DNA of 64,000 nt from assembly GCF_044454545.1 (NCBI RefSeq), contig NZ_JBITDV010000002.1, positions 620,001-684,000 on the forward strand. Reading direction: 5' to 3'. The stretch is from Cryptosporangium sp044454545 (GTDB lineage Bacteria; Actinomycetota; Actinomycetes; Mycobacteriales; Cryptosporangiaceae). Below, piece after piece: positions 8,248 through 16,914 of the stretch (the first letter of the stretch is position 1; every line of letters starts with the position of its first letter). Under the pieces are notes generated by a model. It ran no database searches. It saw only the letters and a list, made by a program, of their open reading frames with translations, and was not told the DNA's origin. Position numbers and translations under genes: made by a program.

Positions 8248-9443
8248 GTGGTTCTCACCTTCTTGAGTAGGTCCCGGAGCGGGAGGCCGTCGCCGACGAG
8301 ATCGGCGCGAGCCGCGGAGAGGCCGAGGAGCCGGCGCGCGGCGCCGACCTCGCGCGGGCGATCGAGGCCGCACACCGCGACGACGACCTCGTCACGGAGC
8401 CAGAACCCCAGGTACGACTCCGACGTCGAATCCCGCCGCAGCACGAACTCGTCGGCCGGGCCCGGGCGGCCGACCATCTGGAACGTGAGCCCGAACTGGT
8501 CGGACCAGACGTACGGCGGCTCGGTGAACGCGGTCGGATGCCCGGCCATCGTCGCGCCCACGGCGGCGCCGTGCTTCAGCGCCACGTCCCAGTGCTCGAT
8601 CCGGCCCGGCCCACCGACCAGGTGGGGGTGCGGCTGGCTCGCGACGTCTCCGGCCGCGTACACCCACGGCACGTCGGTGCGCCCGTGGGCGTCGACGACG
8701 ATGCCCTGATCGTCGGTGGTGACGCCGATCGAGCGGGCCAGCTCGAGGCGCGGCGAGACACCGACGCCGACGACCACCGTCGCGGCCGGGATCCGCGCCC
8801 GGTCGTCGAGCACGACCGCATCGGCCTCGATCCGCTGCACCGTCCGCCCCAGGGCGAACCGCACCCCCCGGTCCCGGTGCAGTTCCAGCGTCCGCAGGCC
8901 GATCCGTTCGTCGAGGGCGTGGAGCGGCCGGGCGCCGACCTCGACCACGGTCACGTCGAGCCCGAGCTCGCGGGCGAGGGCCGCGAGCTCGAGCCCGATG
9001 AAGCCCGCGCCGACGACCACGAGCGGGCCGCCGGACGCGAAGCGATCAGCCAGCGCCTCGGCGTCCGAGGCATCGCGGAGCACCAGTACGTGAGAGCGGC
9101 CGGAACCCGGGACGGCCAGCCTGCGCGCCGCGACTCCGGTGCTCAGCAGGAGCGCATCGACACGCAAGGAGTCCGCGCCGAGCCGGACGGTCCGCGAGAC
9201 CGGATCGACGTCGTCCACCCCGACGCCGAGCCGCAGCTCGATGCCGAGCTCCGCGAACCGGTCCAGCGCCACGATCGGGCGAAGCGTGCGGCCGGCCGGC
9301 TTGGAGAGCGGCGGGCGCTCGTACGGCGGGTGAGGATCCCGGTCGATGAGCGTGAGACGTCCCTCGTAGCCGTGCGAGCGCATCGCGAGCGCGGCCGAGA
9401 CGCCCGCGGCGCCGGCTCCCACGATGGCGCAGTGCTGCATCAC
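8244..9443 (-). CDS. FAD-dependent ferredoxin reductase of the dioxygenase system
   Basis: NADH:ferredoxin reductase of 399 residues (BphA4/HcaD type). Seen: FAD Rossmann motif IVGAGAAGVSAAL at the N-terminus, the PPYERPPLSK segment typical of this family, an NAD-binding VVVGAGFIGLELAAL segment near 143-157, and VYAAGDVAS in the second FAD-binding strand. It is the first gene of the leftward operon, with GAGGAACGTG as ribosome-binding site before tandem ATG codons (9443 and 9440). The shared element at 9476-9498 lies upstream. Confidence 0.92.
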   Translation of the reverse strand: MMQHCAIVGAGAAGVSAALAMRSHGYEGRLTLIDRDPHPPYERPPLSKPAGRTLRPIVALDRFAELGIELRLGVGVDDVDPVSRTVRLGADSLRVDALLLSTGVAARRLAVPGSGRSHVLVLRDASDAEALADRFASGGPLVVVGAGFIGLELAALARELGLDVTVVEVGARPLHALDERIGLRTLELHRDRGVRFALGRTVQRIEADAVVLDDRARIPAATVVVGVGVSPRLELARSIGVTTDDQGIVVDAHGRTDVPWVYAAGDVASQPHPHLVGGPGRIEHWDVALKHGAAVGATMAGHPTAFTEPPYVWSDQFGLTFQMVGRPGPADEFVLRRDSTSESYLGFWLRDEVVVAVCGLDRPREVGAARRLLGLSAARADLVGDGLPLRDLLKKVRTT

Positions 9444-9475
9444 GTTCCTCGCTTTCGCCGGCCGGGCATTGAATA

Positions 9476-9501
9476 TTCTGGCATCTGAGATACCGTATCT
9501 C
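9476..9501. promoter_or_regulatory. Shared regulon element, site 1
   Basis: Read on the minus strand from 9498, this is the shared element with its invariant TATCTCA core (plus strand TGAGATA at 9486-9492). On the plus strand GAGATA-CCG-TATCTC (9487-9501) is a perfect 6-3-6 palindrome, and TACCGT within it could serve as a -10 box toward the IclR operon. It sits between the two divergent ring-cleavage operons and may act on both. Confidence 0.65.
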
Positions 9502-9546
9502 GCATCTTAGATGTTCCCCAGAGCGGAACAGTGAGGGGAGGTTCTG

Positions 9547-10311
9547 GTGGAGCTCCAGAAGGACGAGGACACCGGCCGCGACACCTCGGCGGGCAAGGCA
9601 CTGGCACTGCTGGACGCGCTCGGCGGCCCCCGCGCCGTGCTGGGCGTCTCCGAGCTCGCGCGGATCGTCAGCCTCCCCAAATCGACCGCGCACCGCCTCC
9701 TGGTGGTGCTCATCGAGAGTGGCTACGTACGGCGGGCCGGGGACAAGTACGCGCTGTCGACCCGGGCGTTCGAGCTGGGCAACCAGGTCACGGTCGCCCG
9801 GTCGAACGGCTTGCGGGAGCGCGCGATGCCGGTGCTGGCCGAGCTCTACGCCCAGACCCGGGAGGCGATCCACCTCGGCGTGCCCGCCGGTGCCAGCGTG
9901 CTCTACGTCGAGAAGCTCTTCGGGCCGGACTCGGTGCGAATCAACACCGCGGTCGGCATGCGCAGGCCCCAGTACGCGACCGCGCTGGGAAAAACGATGC
10001 TCGCGTTCTCGGAGCCGCAGTCCATGCAGGCCCGCTACTACCGGTTCACGGCGTTCACGATCGCCCACCCCGACCTGCTGGGGCGGGCTCTCGAGCGGGT
10101 CCGCGAAGAGGGGTTCGCCACCGACCACGAAGAGACGTTCCTCGGGGTCTCGTGTCTCGCGGTGCCGGTGCTCGACCGGCGGACCGGGCGGCCGGTGGCC
10201 GCGCTCTCGGTCTCGGCCGCGGTCGGCGGCCGGTCCGTGCTGCGCTACAAGGCCGTGATGCTCAAGGCCGCCGAGCAGCTCTCCGGCCACGTCAGCACGC
10301 TCGTCGCCTGA
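9547..10311 (+). CDS. IclR family transcriptional regulator
   Basis: Regulator of 254 residues: N-terminal winged helix (about 14-75, with VSELARIVSLPKSTAHRLL) and a C-terminal IclR effector domain (about 76-254, ending SVLRYKAVMLKAAEQL). The GTG start at 9547 follows a strong GAGGGGAGG ribosome-binding site. IclR proteins commonly control aromatic catabolism operons in response to pathway intermediates (family knowledge). Here it heads the rightward ring-cleavage operon and is divergent from the leftward one. Confidence 0.93.
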   Translation: MELQKDEDTGRDTSAGKALALLDALGGPRAVLGVSELARIVSLPKSTAHRLLVVLIESGYVRRAGDKYALSTRAFELGNQVTVARSNGLRERAMPVLAELYAQTREAIHLGVPAGASVLYVEKLFGPDSVRINTAVGMRRPQYATALGKTMLAFSEPQSMQARYYRFTAFTIAHPDLLGRALERVREEGFATDHEETFLGVSCLAVPVLDRRTGRPVAALSVSAAVGGRSVLRYKAVMLKAAEQLSGHVSTLVA

Positions 10312-10398
10312 GGGTTCGGCCAGGCGGAACGCGTTCGTTGCCGCCACCCGCCGACCGCTCGCACGATCGGTGAACCACACCAGAGGAGACCGCATCCC

Positions 10399-11274
10399 AT
10401 GACAAAAGTCCAAGCACTCGGCTACCTCGGCCTCCGAGTGAAGAGCCTCGAGGACTGGGAGGTCTTCGCGACCGAGATCCTGGGCCTGGCCGCGTCCCGG
10501 CAGGGGGACGCGGTGGTGTTACGCATGGACGAGCGCGCTCACCGGATCACCCTGCGGGCCGGTGACGACGAGCTCGACTACGTCGGGTGGCAGGTCGCCG
10601 GTCCGGACGCCCTGGGCGAGGTGGCCGCCGCGCTGGAGGCGGCCGGTGTGCCCTACCGGGACGACGCCGGGCTGGCGGAGCTCCGGGGCGTGCGCCGGCT
10701 GCTCAGCTGCACCGACCCGGCCGGGTACCGGCTCGAGTTCCACTACGGCCCGACCATGCTGCAGGAGCCGTTCGTCTCCCCGACCGGTGCCCGATTCGTC
10801 ACCACCACGAAAGACGGCGCCGACACCGGGCTGGGTCACGTCGTCGTGCTCTGCGACAACGTCGACGAGACCACCGAGTTCTACCGGCGCGTCCTCGGCT
10901 TCGCGGTGAGCGACCACATCATTCCGGTCCCCGGCCTGCTCCTCACGTTCCTGCACACGAACCCGCGGCACCATTCGCTGGCCGTGGCCCCGATCTACGG
11001 GGACGGGTCGCCCGGGATCAACCACTTCATGGTGGAGGTCGACGACCTCGACGTCGTCGGTCGCGCCCTGGACAAGGTGCACCAGCGCAAGATCCGGCAG
11101 CTCGCGACGTTCGGACGTCACACGAACGACAAGATGCTGTCGTTCTACGTGCAGTCGCCCTCCGGCTTCGGTGTCGAGTACGGCGCCAACGGGCTGCTCA
11201 TCGACGACGAGACCTGGTCGGTCGTGACGTACGACGCCTCGTCGTACTGGGGCCACGTCTTCGACCCGGCGTGA
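10399..11274 (+). CDS. Type I extradiol (catechol meta-cleavage) dioxygenase
   Basis: Fe(II)-dependent enzyme of the vicinal-oxygen-chelate superfamily that opens catechols next to the hydroxyls. It is 291 residues with two VOC modules, the usual two-domain BphC/HsaC length. The ligands are H147 (GLGHVVV), H209 (GINHFMVEV) and E260 (GFGVEYG); H241 in the HTND motif and Y250 are also kept. The residue after HTND is Lys where many homologues have His. AGAGGAGA provides the ribosome-binding site. It precedes the dioxygenase subunits, matching a dioxygenation then meta-cleavage sequence. Confidence 0.93.
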   Translation: MTKVQALGYLGLRVKSLEDWEVFATEILGLAASRQGDAVVLRMDERAHRITLRAGDDELDYVGWQVAGPDALGEVAAALEAAGVPYRDDAGLAELRGVRRLLSCTDPAGYRLEFHYGPTMLQEPFVSPTGARFVTTTKDGADTGLGHVVVLCDNVDETTEFYRRVLGFAVSDHIIPVPGLLLTFLHTNPRHHSLAVAPIYGDGSPGINHFMVEVDDLDVVGRALDKVHQRKIRQLATFGRHTNDKMLSFYVQSPSGFGVEYGANGLLIDDETWSVVTYDASSYWGHVFDPA

Positions 11275-11301
11275 CCCTTCAAGAGCGAGCGGAGAACCGA
11301 C

Positions 11302-12639
11302 ATGAATCTGGAAAAGCTCGTCGACGTCGAGACCGGTGAGCTGGACCGCCGGATCTTCAGCGACGACGAGATCTTCGAGCTGGAGATGGAACACATCTTC
11401 TGCCGGGCCTGGCTCTTCCTGTGCCACGAGACGCAGATCCCCAAGCGGGGCGACTTCTTCGAGGCGCCGATGGGCAAGGACAACGTCCTCGTGGTCCGTC
11501 AGCGCGACGGCGGCATCAAGGCCCTGCTCAACACGTGCACGCACCGCGGCAACGCGGTCTGCCGGGCCGAGGAGGGCAACGTCCGGAACTTCATGTGCAC
11601 CTACCACGGCTGGACGTTCGGCCTGGACGGCGAACTCGTCGGGGTGCCCGGGCTCTCCGACTTCTACCGCGGCGACCTGGACAAATCGCAGCACCCGTTG
11701 CGCAAGGTGGCCCAGATCGACAACTACAAGGGGTTCGTCTTCGCGACCATGGACCCGGACGCCCCGCCACTGCCGGAGTTCCTCGGACGCACCGGCCGGA
11801 TCGGCATCGACCTGCTGGCCGAGCGGGGTGACATCGAGGTCCGCCCGGGCGTCCAGAAGTTCACGCTGAACTGCAACTGGAAGTTCACGGCCGACAACGC
11901 GTTCGACTACTACCACCCGCAGATCACCCACATCTCGGCCCAGGCGGTCGGGATGATCCCCAGTGCCGACGTGACCGACAGCGGTGGCGCCAAGACCGAC
12001 GAGGGCAAGAACCTCGGCGTGCAGCGGCTGCCCACCGACCTGGAGACGCTGGTCGCGCTGGGCGAGTACGGGCACGCGATCTCCGGGCCGAGCGTCGACT
12101 CGATGCTGAAGACCCTCCCGCCGGAGATGCACGAGCTCGTGACCTGGCGCCGGGACCCCGGCCCGCTCGCGGCCCTGGGCCCGGTCGGGTCCCGGTTCGC
12201 CGGCCACCCGCACCTGTTCCCGACCACCTGGTTCACGATGGACTCGCAGATCAGCCTCCGGGTGCCGCGCAGCGCGGGCGTCACCGAGGTGTGGTGGTTC
12301 AGCTTCAAGGACCGCAACGAGTCGCCCGAGGAGCAGAAGGCTCAGCTCGGCCGCCAGATCCACGCGTTCGGCCCGGCCGGCTTCCTCGAGCAGGAGGACG
12401 GCGAGAACTGGTCGCAGAGCACGCTGCAGACCCGCGGCGGCGCCAGCCGGGACATTCCGCAGCTGCTCAAGATGGGTCTCGGTCGCGGCAAGATCATCCA
12501 CGAGGACGGCGTGGCCCGCATCGAGGCCCCCGTCAACGAGCACGCCCAGCTGTGGACCTATCTGTCGTGGCTCGCGTGGGTGAAGGGCACGAGCTGGGCC
12601 GAACTGCGCGCCTCCACCACGCCCGGCGACTACATCTGA
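11302..12639 (+). CDS. Ring-hydroxylating dioxygenase alpha subunit
   Basis: Catalytic subunit of a Rieske non-haem iron oxygenase (445 residues). The Rieske cluster ligands are C79, H81 (CTHRGN), C99 and H102 (CTYHGW). The mononuclear iron site is seen as D202, H205 and H210 in DNAFDYYHPQITH. The ATG at 11302 is preceded by GCGGAGAAC. It is followed nine bases later by the beta subunit. The substrate class (biphenyl, phenylpropanoate, cumate or terpenoid-like) cannot be told from these motifs. Confidence 0.96.
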   Translation: MNLEKLVDVETGELDRRIFSDDEIFELEMEHIFCRAWLFLCHETQIPKRGDFFEAPMGKDNVLVVRQRDGGIKALLNTCTHRGNAVCRAEEGNVRNFMCTYHGWTFGLDGELVGVPGLSDFYRGDLDKSQHPLRKVAQIDNYKGFVFATMDPDAPPLPEFLGRTGRIGIDLLAERGDIEVRPGVQKFTLNCNWKFTADNAFDYYHPQITHISAQAVGMIPSADVTDSGGAKTDEGKNLGVQRLPTDLETLVALGEYGHAISGPSVDSMLKTLPPEMHELVTWRRDPGPLAALGPVGSRFAGHPHLFPTTWFTMDSQISLRVPRSAGVTEVWWFSFKDRNESPEEQKAQLGRQIHAFGPAGFLEQEDGENWSQSTLQTRGGASRDIPQLLKMGLGRGKIIHEDGVARIEAPVNEHAQLWTYLSWLAWVKGTSWAELRASTTPGDYI

Positions 12640-12648
12640 GGACGAGCC

Positions 12649-13188
12649 ATGGATCTGGAGACGGCCATCGCGCCGGAGAAGATCTCCGCGATGTACCTGC
12701 AGTACGAGGTCGAGCGGTTCTACACCCACGAGGCCGCGCTCCTCGACCACCAGCGATTCTCCGACTGGGTGGAGCTGTTCACCGACGACACCACCTACTT
12801 CATGCCGATCCGCCGGACGGTTCCGCGTCGCAACCTCGCGAAAGAGTTCACGCAGCCGGGGGAGATGGCGTTCTTCGACGACGACAAGGCGACGCTCGTC
12901 GGCCGGGTGCAGAAGCTCGCGACCGGTACGGCCTGGGCCGAGGACCCGCCGTCGCGGACGCGCCACCTGGTGACCAACGTGCGGATCATCGAGGACGAAG
13001 GCACCGAGCTGACCGTCGAGACCTGCTTCCACCTGTATCGGACCCGGCTGAAGTCGGAGATCGACGAATGGATCGGGCGCCGCGAGGACGTGCTGCGCCG
13101 TACCGACGAGGGGTTCCGGATCGCCCGGCGGCACATCTTCCTCGACCAGACGATCCTGCTGTCGCAGAACCTCAGCAACTTCTTCTGA
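12649..13188 (+). CDS. Ring-hydroxylating dioxygenase beta subunit
   Basis: Structural small subunit (179 residues, normal length) of the alpha3beta3 oxygenase. It has the conserved pattern of the SnoaL-like fold: EVERFYTHEAALLD near the start, WVELFTDDTTYFMPIR, SRTRHLVTNVRI and a C-terminal DEGFRIARRHIFLDQ. The stop TGA at 13186-13188 overlaps the ATG of the next hydrolase gene. Confidence 0.95.
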   Translation: MDLETAIAPEKISAMYLQYEVERFYTHEAALLDHQRFSDWVELFTDDTTYFMPIRRTVPRRNLAKEFTQPGEMAFFDDDKATLVGRVQKLATGTAWAEDPPSRTRHLVTNVRIIEDEGTELTVETCFHLYRTRLKSEIDEWIGRREDVLRRTDEGFRIARRHIFLDQTILLSQNLSNFF

Positions 13189-14054
13189 TGGACTCGGCAA
13201 CCGGCCTCTGTTACGAGACGTACGGCGACCGGGCGAACCCGCCGCTCCTCCTGATCATGGGGATCGGGACCCAGCTGAACGGCTGGGACCGGGGCTTCGT
13301 CGACGGGCTCGCCGGCGCGGGCTTCTTCGTGATCCGGTACGACCATCGCGACGTCGGGCTGTCCCGGCGCAGCGACGGCACGCCGGATCTGGCCGCGATC
13401 CGGCGTGGCGACCTGCGGACCCTGCCGTACACCCTCGACGACCTGGCCGCCGACGCGGTCGGCCTCCTGGACGCGCTCGGGATCTCGCGCGTCCACCTGC
13501 TCGGGGCGTCGATGGGCGGGATGGTCGCGCAGCTCGTCGCGATCACGTATCCCGAGCGGGTGCTCTCGCTGTGCTCGCTCATGTCGAGCACCGGCGACCG
13601 GTCGGTCGGCCAGGCCCACCCGGCCACCATGGAGCTGATGCGCCGGCCCGCTCCGGCGACCCGGGAGGAAGTCGTCGAGGCGGCGGTGGAACGCTCACGC
13701 GTCCTGGCCGGGAGCGGCTTCCCGTTCGACGAGGACGCGGCCCGGAGCCGGGCGGCCGTGGCCTACGACCGCGCTCACGACCCGGCCGGCCGGCTCCGGC
13801 AGCAGGCGGCCGCCATCGCCTCGCCGGACCGGACGGTCGCTCTCCGCGGCCTGCGTGTCCCGACGCTCGTCGTCCACGGCAGCGACGACCGCCTGATCGA
13901 CGTCAGCGGTGGCCGGGCGACCGCCAACGCCGTTCCGGGCGCCCTTCTCGAGGTCGTCGACGGCATGGGCCACGGCATCGTGCCCGGCGCCTGGTCCCAG
14001 ATCATCGCCGCGATACGGCACAACGCGGCCCGCGCCACAGGAGACAACAGGTGA
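13188..14054 (+). CDS. Alpha/beta hydrolase
   Basis: Hydrolase of 288 residues with a complete triad: Ser in LLGASMGGMVAQ, Asp in HGSDDRLI and His in GMGHGIV. The ATG at 13188 shares its A with the previous stop (TGATG). Its oxyanion segment LLIMGIGTQLNGW differs from the GSGPG form of the meta-cleavage hydrolase at 7102-7929, so it more likely cleaves an ester or lactone. The product of the neighbouring Baeyer-Villiger-type monooxygenase, an ester or lactone, is an attractive substrate (inferred). Confidence 0.85.
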   Translation: MDSATGLCYETYGDRANPPLLLIMGIGTQLNGWDRGFVDGLAGAGFFVIRYDHRDVGLSRRSDGTPDLAAIRRGDLRTLPYTLDDLAADAVGLLDALGISRVHLLGASMGGMVAQLVAITYPERVLSLCSLMSSTGDRSVGQAHPATMELMRRPAPATREEVVEAAVERSRVLAGSGFPFDEDAARSRAAVAYDRAHDPAGRLRQQAAAIASPDRTVALRGLRVPTLVVHGSDDRLIDVSGGRATANAVPGALLEVVDGMGHGIVPGAWSQIIAAIRHNAARATGDNR

Positions 14055-15796
14055 CGGTTCAGCTCGGGTTCGATCCCGACGTCCTCCGCGAGAAGTACCG
14101 GGTCGAGCGGGACAAGCGGCTGCGCCCGGAGGGTTCACGCCAGTACCAGGCGCTCGAGGGCGAGCTCGCGCATTTCATCGACGACCCGCACACACCGAGG
14201 ATCTCGCGGGACGCGGTGCACGATCAGGTCGACGTCGTCGTGATCGGCGGGGGATTCGGAGGCCTGCTTCTCGGTGCGCGCCTGCGCGACCTCGGATACG
14301 ACGGCATCCGGCTCGTCGAGCAGGGCGGTGACTTCGGCGGGACCTGGTACTGGAACCGCTACCCGGGCGCCGCGTGCGACACCGAGGCCTACATCTACCT
14401 CCCGCTGCTGGAGGAGACCGGCTACATGCCCACCGAGAAGTACGTGAAGGCGCCCGAGATCCTCGAGCACTGCCGCCGGATCGCCCGGCACTACCGCCTC
14501 TACGACGACGCGCTGCTGCAGACCCGGGTCTCGGGGGTGACCTGGAGCGAGGACACTGCGCTCTGGACGATCGAGACCGACCGCGGCGACGTGTTCACCG
14601 CCCGGTACGTCTGCATGACCGCCGGGGCGATGCAGAAGCCGAAGCTGCCGGGCGTGCCCGGGATCGAGTCGTTCGTCGGCCACACGTTCCACACGTCCCG
14701 CTGGGACTTCGCCTACACGGGAGAGGAGCTCGAACGGCTCGCCGACAGGAAGGTCGCGATCGTCGGGACCGGGGCGACCGCCGTCCAGGCGATACCGCAC
14801 CTGGGCGCGAGCGCCGGGCACCTCTACGTCGTCCAGCGCACGCCGTCGGCGGTCAACGCGCGCGACAACCGGCCGACCGACGAGGTCTGGGCCGCGTCGC
14901 TGCACCCCGGCTGGCAGCGGGAACGGATGGACAACTTCTCGACGTTCGTCGCCGGCGGCGACGCCGAGACCGACCTGGTCAACGACGGCTGGACCGCGAT
15001 CTACCGGCTCCGCACGCTCAGCGGCGGCGTCCTCGACGAGATCGACGACTTCGCCAAGATGGAGGAGATCCGCGCCCGGGTCGAGGCCGTCGTGCGCGAC
15101 CCGGCGACGGCGGAGGGGCTCAAACCCTGGTTCCGGGCCCTGTGCAAGCGGCCGTGCTTCAACGACGACTACCTCGAGACGTTCAACCGCCCGAACGTCA
15201 CGCTGATCGACACCGACGGCCAGGGCATCGAGCGGGTCACGCCCACCGGGATCGTGGTCGGCGGCACCGAGTACGACGTCGACTGCCTGGTCTTCGCCAG
15301 CGGGTTCCAGGTGGGTGCGCCGTTCGCGAAGAGGCTCGGCTACGACGTGGTCGGCCGGGGCGGCCGCGCGCTGAGCGAGAAGTTCGCCACCGGCATCTCG
15401 ACGCTCTACGGGATGCAGACCAACGGTTTCCCGAACTTCTTCATCGTCGCGCTCAACCAGGTGGGTGTGAGCTCGAACTTCGCCCACGTCCTCGACGTCC
15501 AGAGCCGTCACATCAGCCAGGTGATCGCGGAAGCCGACCGGAGGAAGGCCCGCGCCGTCGACGTGGTCGTCGCGGACGAGGAGGCCTGGGTGCGGACCGT
15601 CTTCGAGTCGTCGCGGGCGAACCTGGAGTTCCTCGAGTCGTGCACCCCGGGCTACTACAACAACGAGGGGCAGCCGAACGCGACCACGTCCCGGCGCAAC
15701 GGAGCCTACGGCCCCGGGATCGTCGCGTTCGACCACCTGATCAGCGATTGGCGTGCACAGGGGTCGTGGTCGGGGCTGTCCTTCGAGACAGCGTGA
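14051..15796 (+). CDS. Baeyer-Villiger-type flavin monooxygenase
   Basis: FAD/NADPH monooxygenase of 581 residues that would insert oxygen next to a ketone. Seen: FAD motif GGGFGG at 66-71, the Baeyer-Villiger fingerprint FxGxxxHxxxW at 208-218 (FVGHTFHTSRW) and the second nucleotide motif VGTGATA. An N-terminal extension of about 60 residues precedes the first Rossmann fold, as in cyclopentadecanone/phenylacetone-type enzymes. The GTG at 14051 overlaps the hydrolase stop (GTGA). Its presence beside a meta-cleavage system suggests a ketone-bearing substrate or side chain. Confidence 0.9.
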   Translation: MTVQLGFDPDVLREKYRVERDKRLRPEGSRQYQALEGELAHFIDDPHTPRISRDAVHDQVDVVVIGGGFGGLLLGARLRDLGYDGIRLVEQGGDFGGTWYWNRYPGAACDTEAYIYLPLLEETGYMPTEKYVKAPEILEHCRRIARHYRLYDDALLQTRVSGVTWSEDTALWTIETDRGDVFTARYVCMTAGAMQKPKLPGVPGIESFVGHTFHTSRWDFAYTGEELERLADRKVAIVGTGATAVQAIPHLGASAGHLYVVQRTPSAVNARDNRPTDEVWAASLHPGWQRERMDNFSTFVAGGDAETDLVNDGWTAIYRLRTLSGGVLDEIDDFAKMEEIRARVEAVVRDPATAEGLKPWFRALCKRPCFNDDYLETFNRPNVTLIDTDGQGIERVTPTGIVVGGTEYDVDCLVFASGFQVGAPFAKRLGYDVVGRGGRALSEKFATGISTLYGMQTNGFPNFFIVALNQVGVSSNFAHVLDVQSRHISQVIAEADRRKARAVDVVVADEEAWVRTVFESSRANLEFLESCTPGYYNNEGQPNATTSRRNGAYGPGIVAFDHLISDWRAQGSWSGLSFETA

Positions 15797-16914
15797 CCGG
15801 CCCGCTCTCCGGGCTGGTCGTCGCGGACTTCTCCCGGATCGTCGCCGGCCCCTACTGCACGATGCTGCTCGGCGACCTGGGCGCCGACGTCATCAAGGTC
15901 GAGAGCCCGGCCGGCGACGACACCCGGACGTTCGTCCCGCCGGTGCGGGCGGACGAGTCGACGTACTACCTGGCGGTGAACCGCAACAAGCGGTCGATCG
16001 CGCTGGACTTCGCCGATGCCGGCGACCTGGCGGTCGCCCGCGGGCTCGCGGGCCGGGCCGACGTGCTCGTGCACAACTTCCGGCCGGGCGGCCTGGAGCG
16101 CTACGGCCTGGGGTATTCCGAGGTCGTCGCGGCGAACCCCGGTGTCGTCTACTGCGCGATCAGTGGGTTCGGGGCCACCGCTCGGCCCGGCTACGACCTG
16201 CTGATCCAGGCCGTCTCCGGGATGATGTCGCTGACCGGCGAGGCCGGCGGGCCGCCGTTACGGGCCGGGATCTCCGCGGTCGACGTGATGACCGGGCTGC
16301 ACGCGACGGTCGCGGTGCTCGCCGCGCTGAACCATCGGGCCGCGACCGGTGAGGGCCAGCTCGTCGAGATCGACCTGCTGTCCAGCGCGCTGGCGTCGAT
16401 GATCAACCAGACCTCGGCCTACGTCGCCGGAGGCGTCGTGCCGCAGCGGATGGGGAACGAGCACCCGAGCCTGTACCCCTACGGCCCCTTTCCGACGGCG
16501 GACCGGGACCTGATCGTCATTGCAGGCAACGACCGTCAGTTCGCGGTCCTGTGCGACGTGCTCGACCGTCGCGGCCTGGCCGGCGACCCGCGGTTCACCA
16601 CCGTGGGCGGCCGCAACCGGCACCGCTCCGAACTACGGCCGGAACTCGAGCGCGCGCTGGCCACCCGCGGCGCCGACGAGTGGGCCGACCTGCTCACCCG
16701 GGCCGGCCTGCCGTGCGGTCCGATCAACGACGTGCGGGGCGGGGTGGAACTGGCGGCCCGGCTCGGCCTCGAGCCGGTCGTGGACGTCGAGGGGGTGCCG
16801 ATGGTGCGCAACCCGGCCCGCTACTCCCGGACGCCGCCCACGTACCGGCACCGCCCGCCCCCGCTCAACGGTGCGGAGGCGGACGTCCGGGCCTGGCTCG
16901 CCACACCGAGATGA
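15793..16914 (+). CDS. Family III (CaiB/BaiF) CoA-transferase
   Basis: Transfers CoA between carboxylic acids (373 residues, usual length). The catalytic aspartate is D164 in ISAVDVMTG, aligned with the conserved Asp of formyl-CoA transferase. Other family signatures are RIVAGPYCTMLLGDLGADV near the start and TGEGQLVEIDLL. The GTG start overlaps the monooxygenase stop by four bases. It probably activates an acid released by the ring-cleavage or monooxygenase steps (inferred). Confidence 0.93.
   Translation: MTGPLSGLVVADFSRIVAGPYCTMLLGDLGADVIKVESPAGDDTRTFVPPVRADESTYYLAVNRNKRSIALDFADAGDLAVARGLAGRADVLVHNFRPGGLERYGLGYSEVVAANPGVVYCAISGFGATARPGYDLLIQAVSGMMSLTGEAGGPPLRAGISAVDVMTGLHATVAVLAALNHRAATGEGQLVEIDLLSSALASMINQTSAYVAGGVVPQRMGNEHPSLYPYGPFPTADRDLIVIAGNDRQFAVLCDVLDRRGLAGDPRFTTVGGRNRHRSELRPELERALATRGADEWADLLTRAGLPCGPINDVRGGVELAARLGLEPVVDVEGVPMVRNPARYSRTPPTYRHRPPPLNGAEADVRAWLATPR

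Noticed and set aside
10519..13200. 893-codon open frame on the minus strand opposite the dioxygenase genes
   Set aside because: It is the mirror of GC-rich codons of the extradiol dioxygenase and the alpha/beta subunits; its translation is rich in Arg, Val and Asp with no domain.
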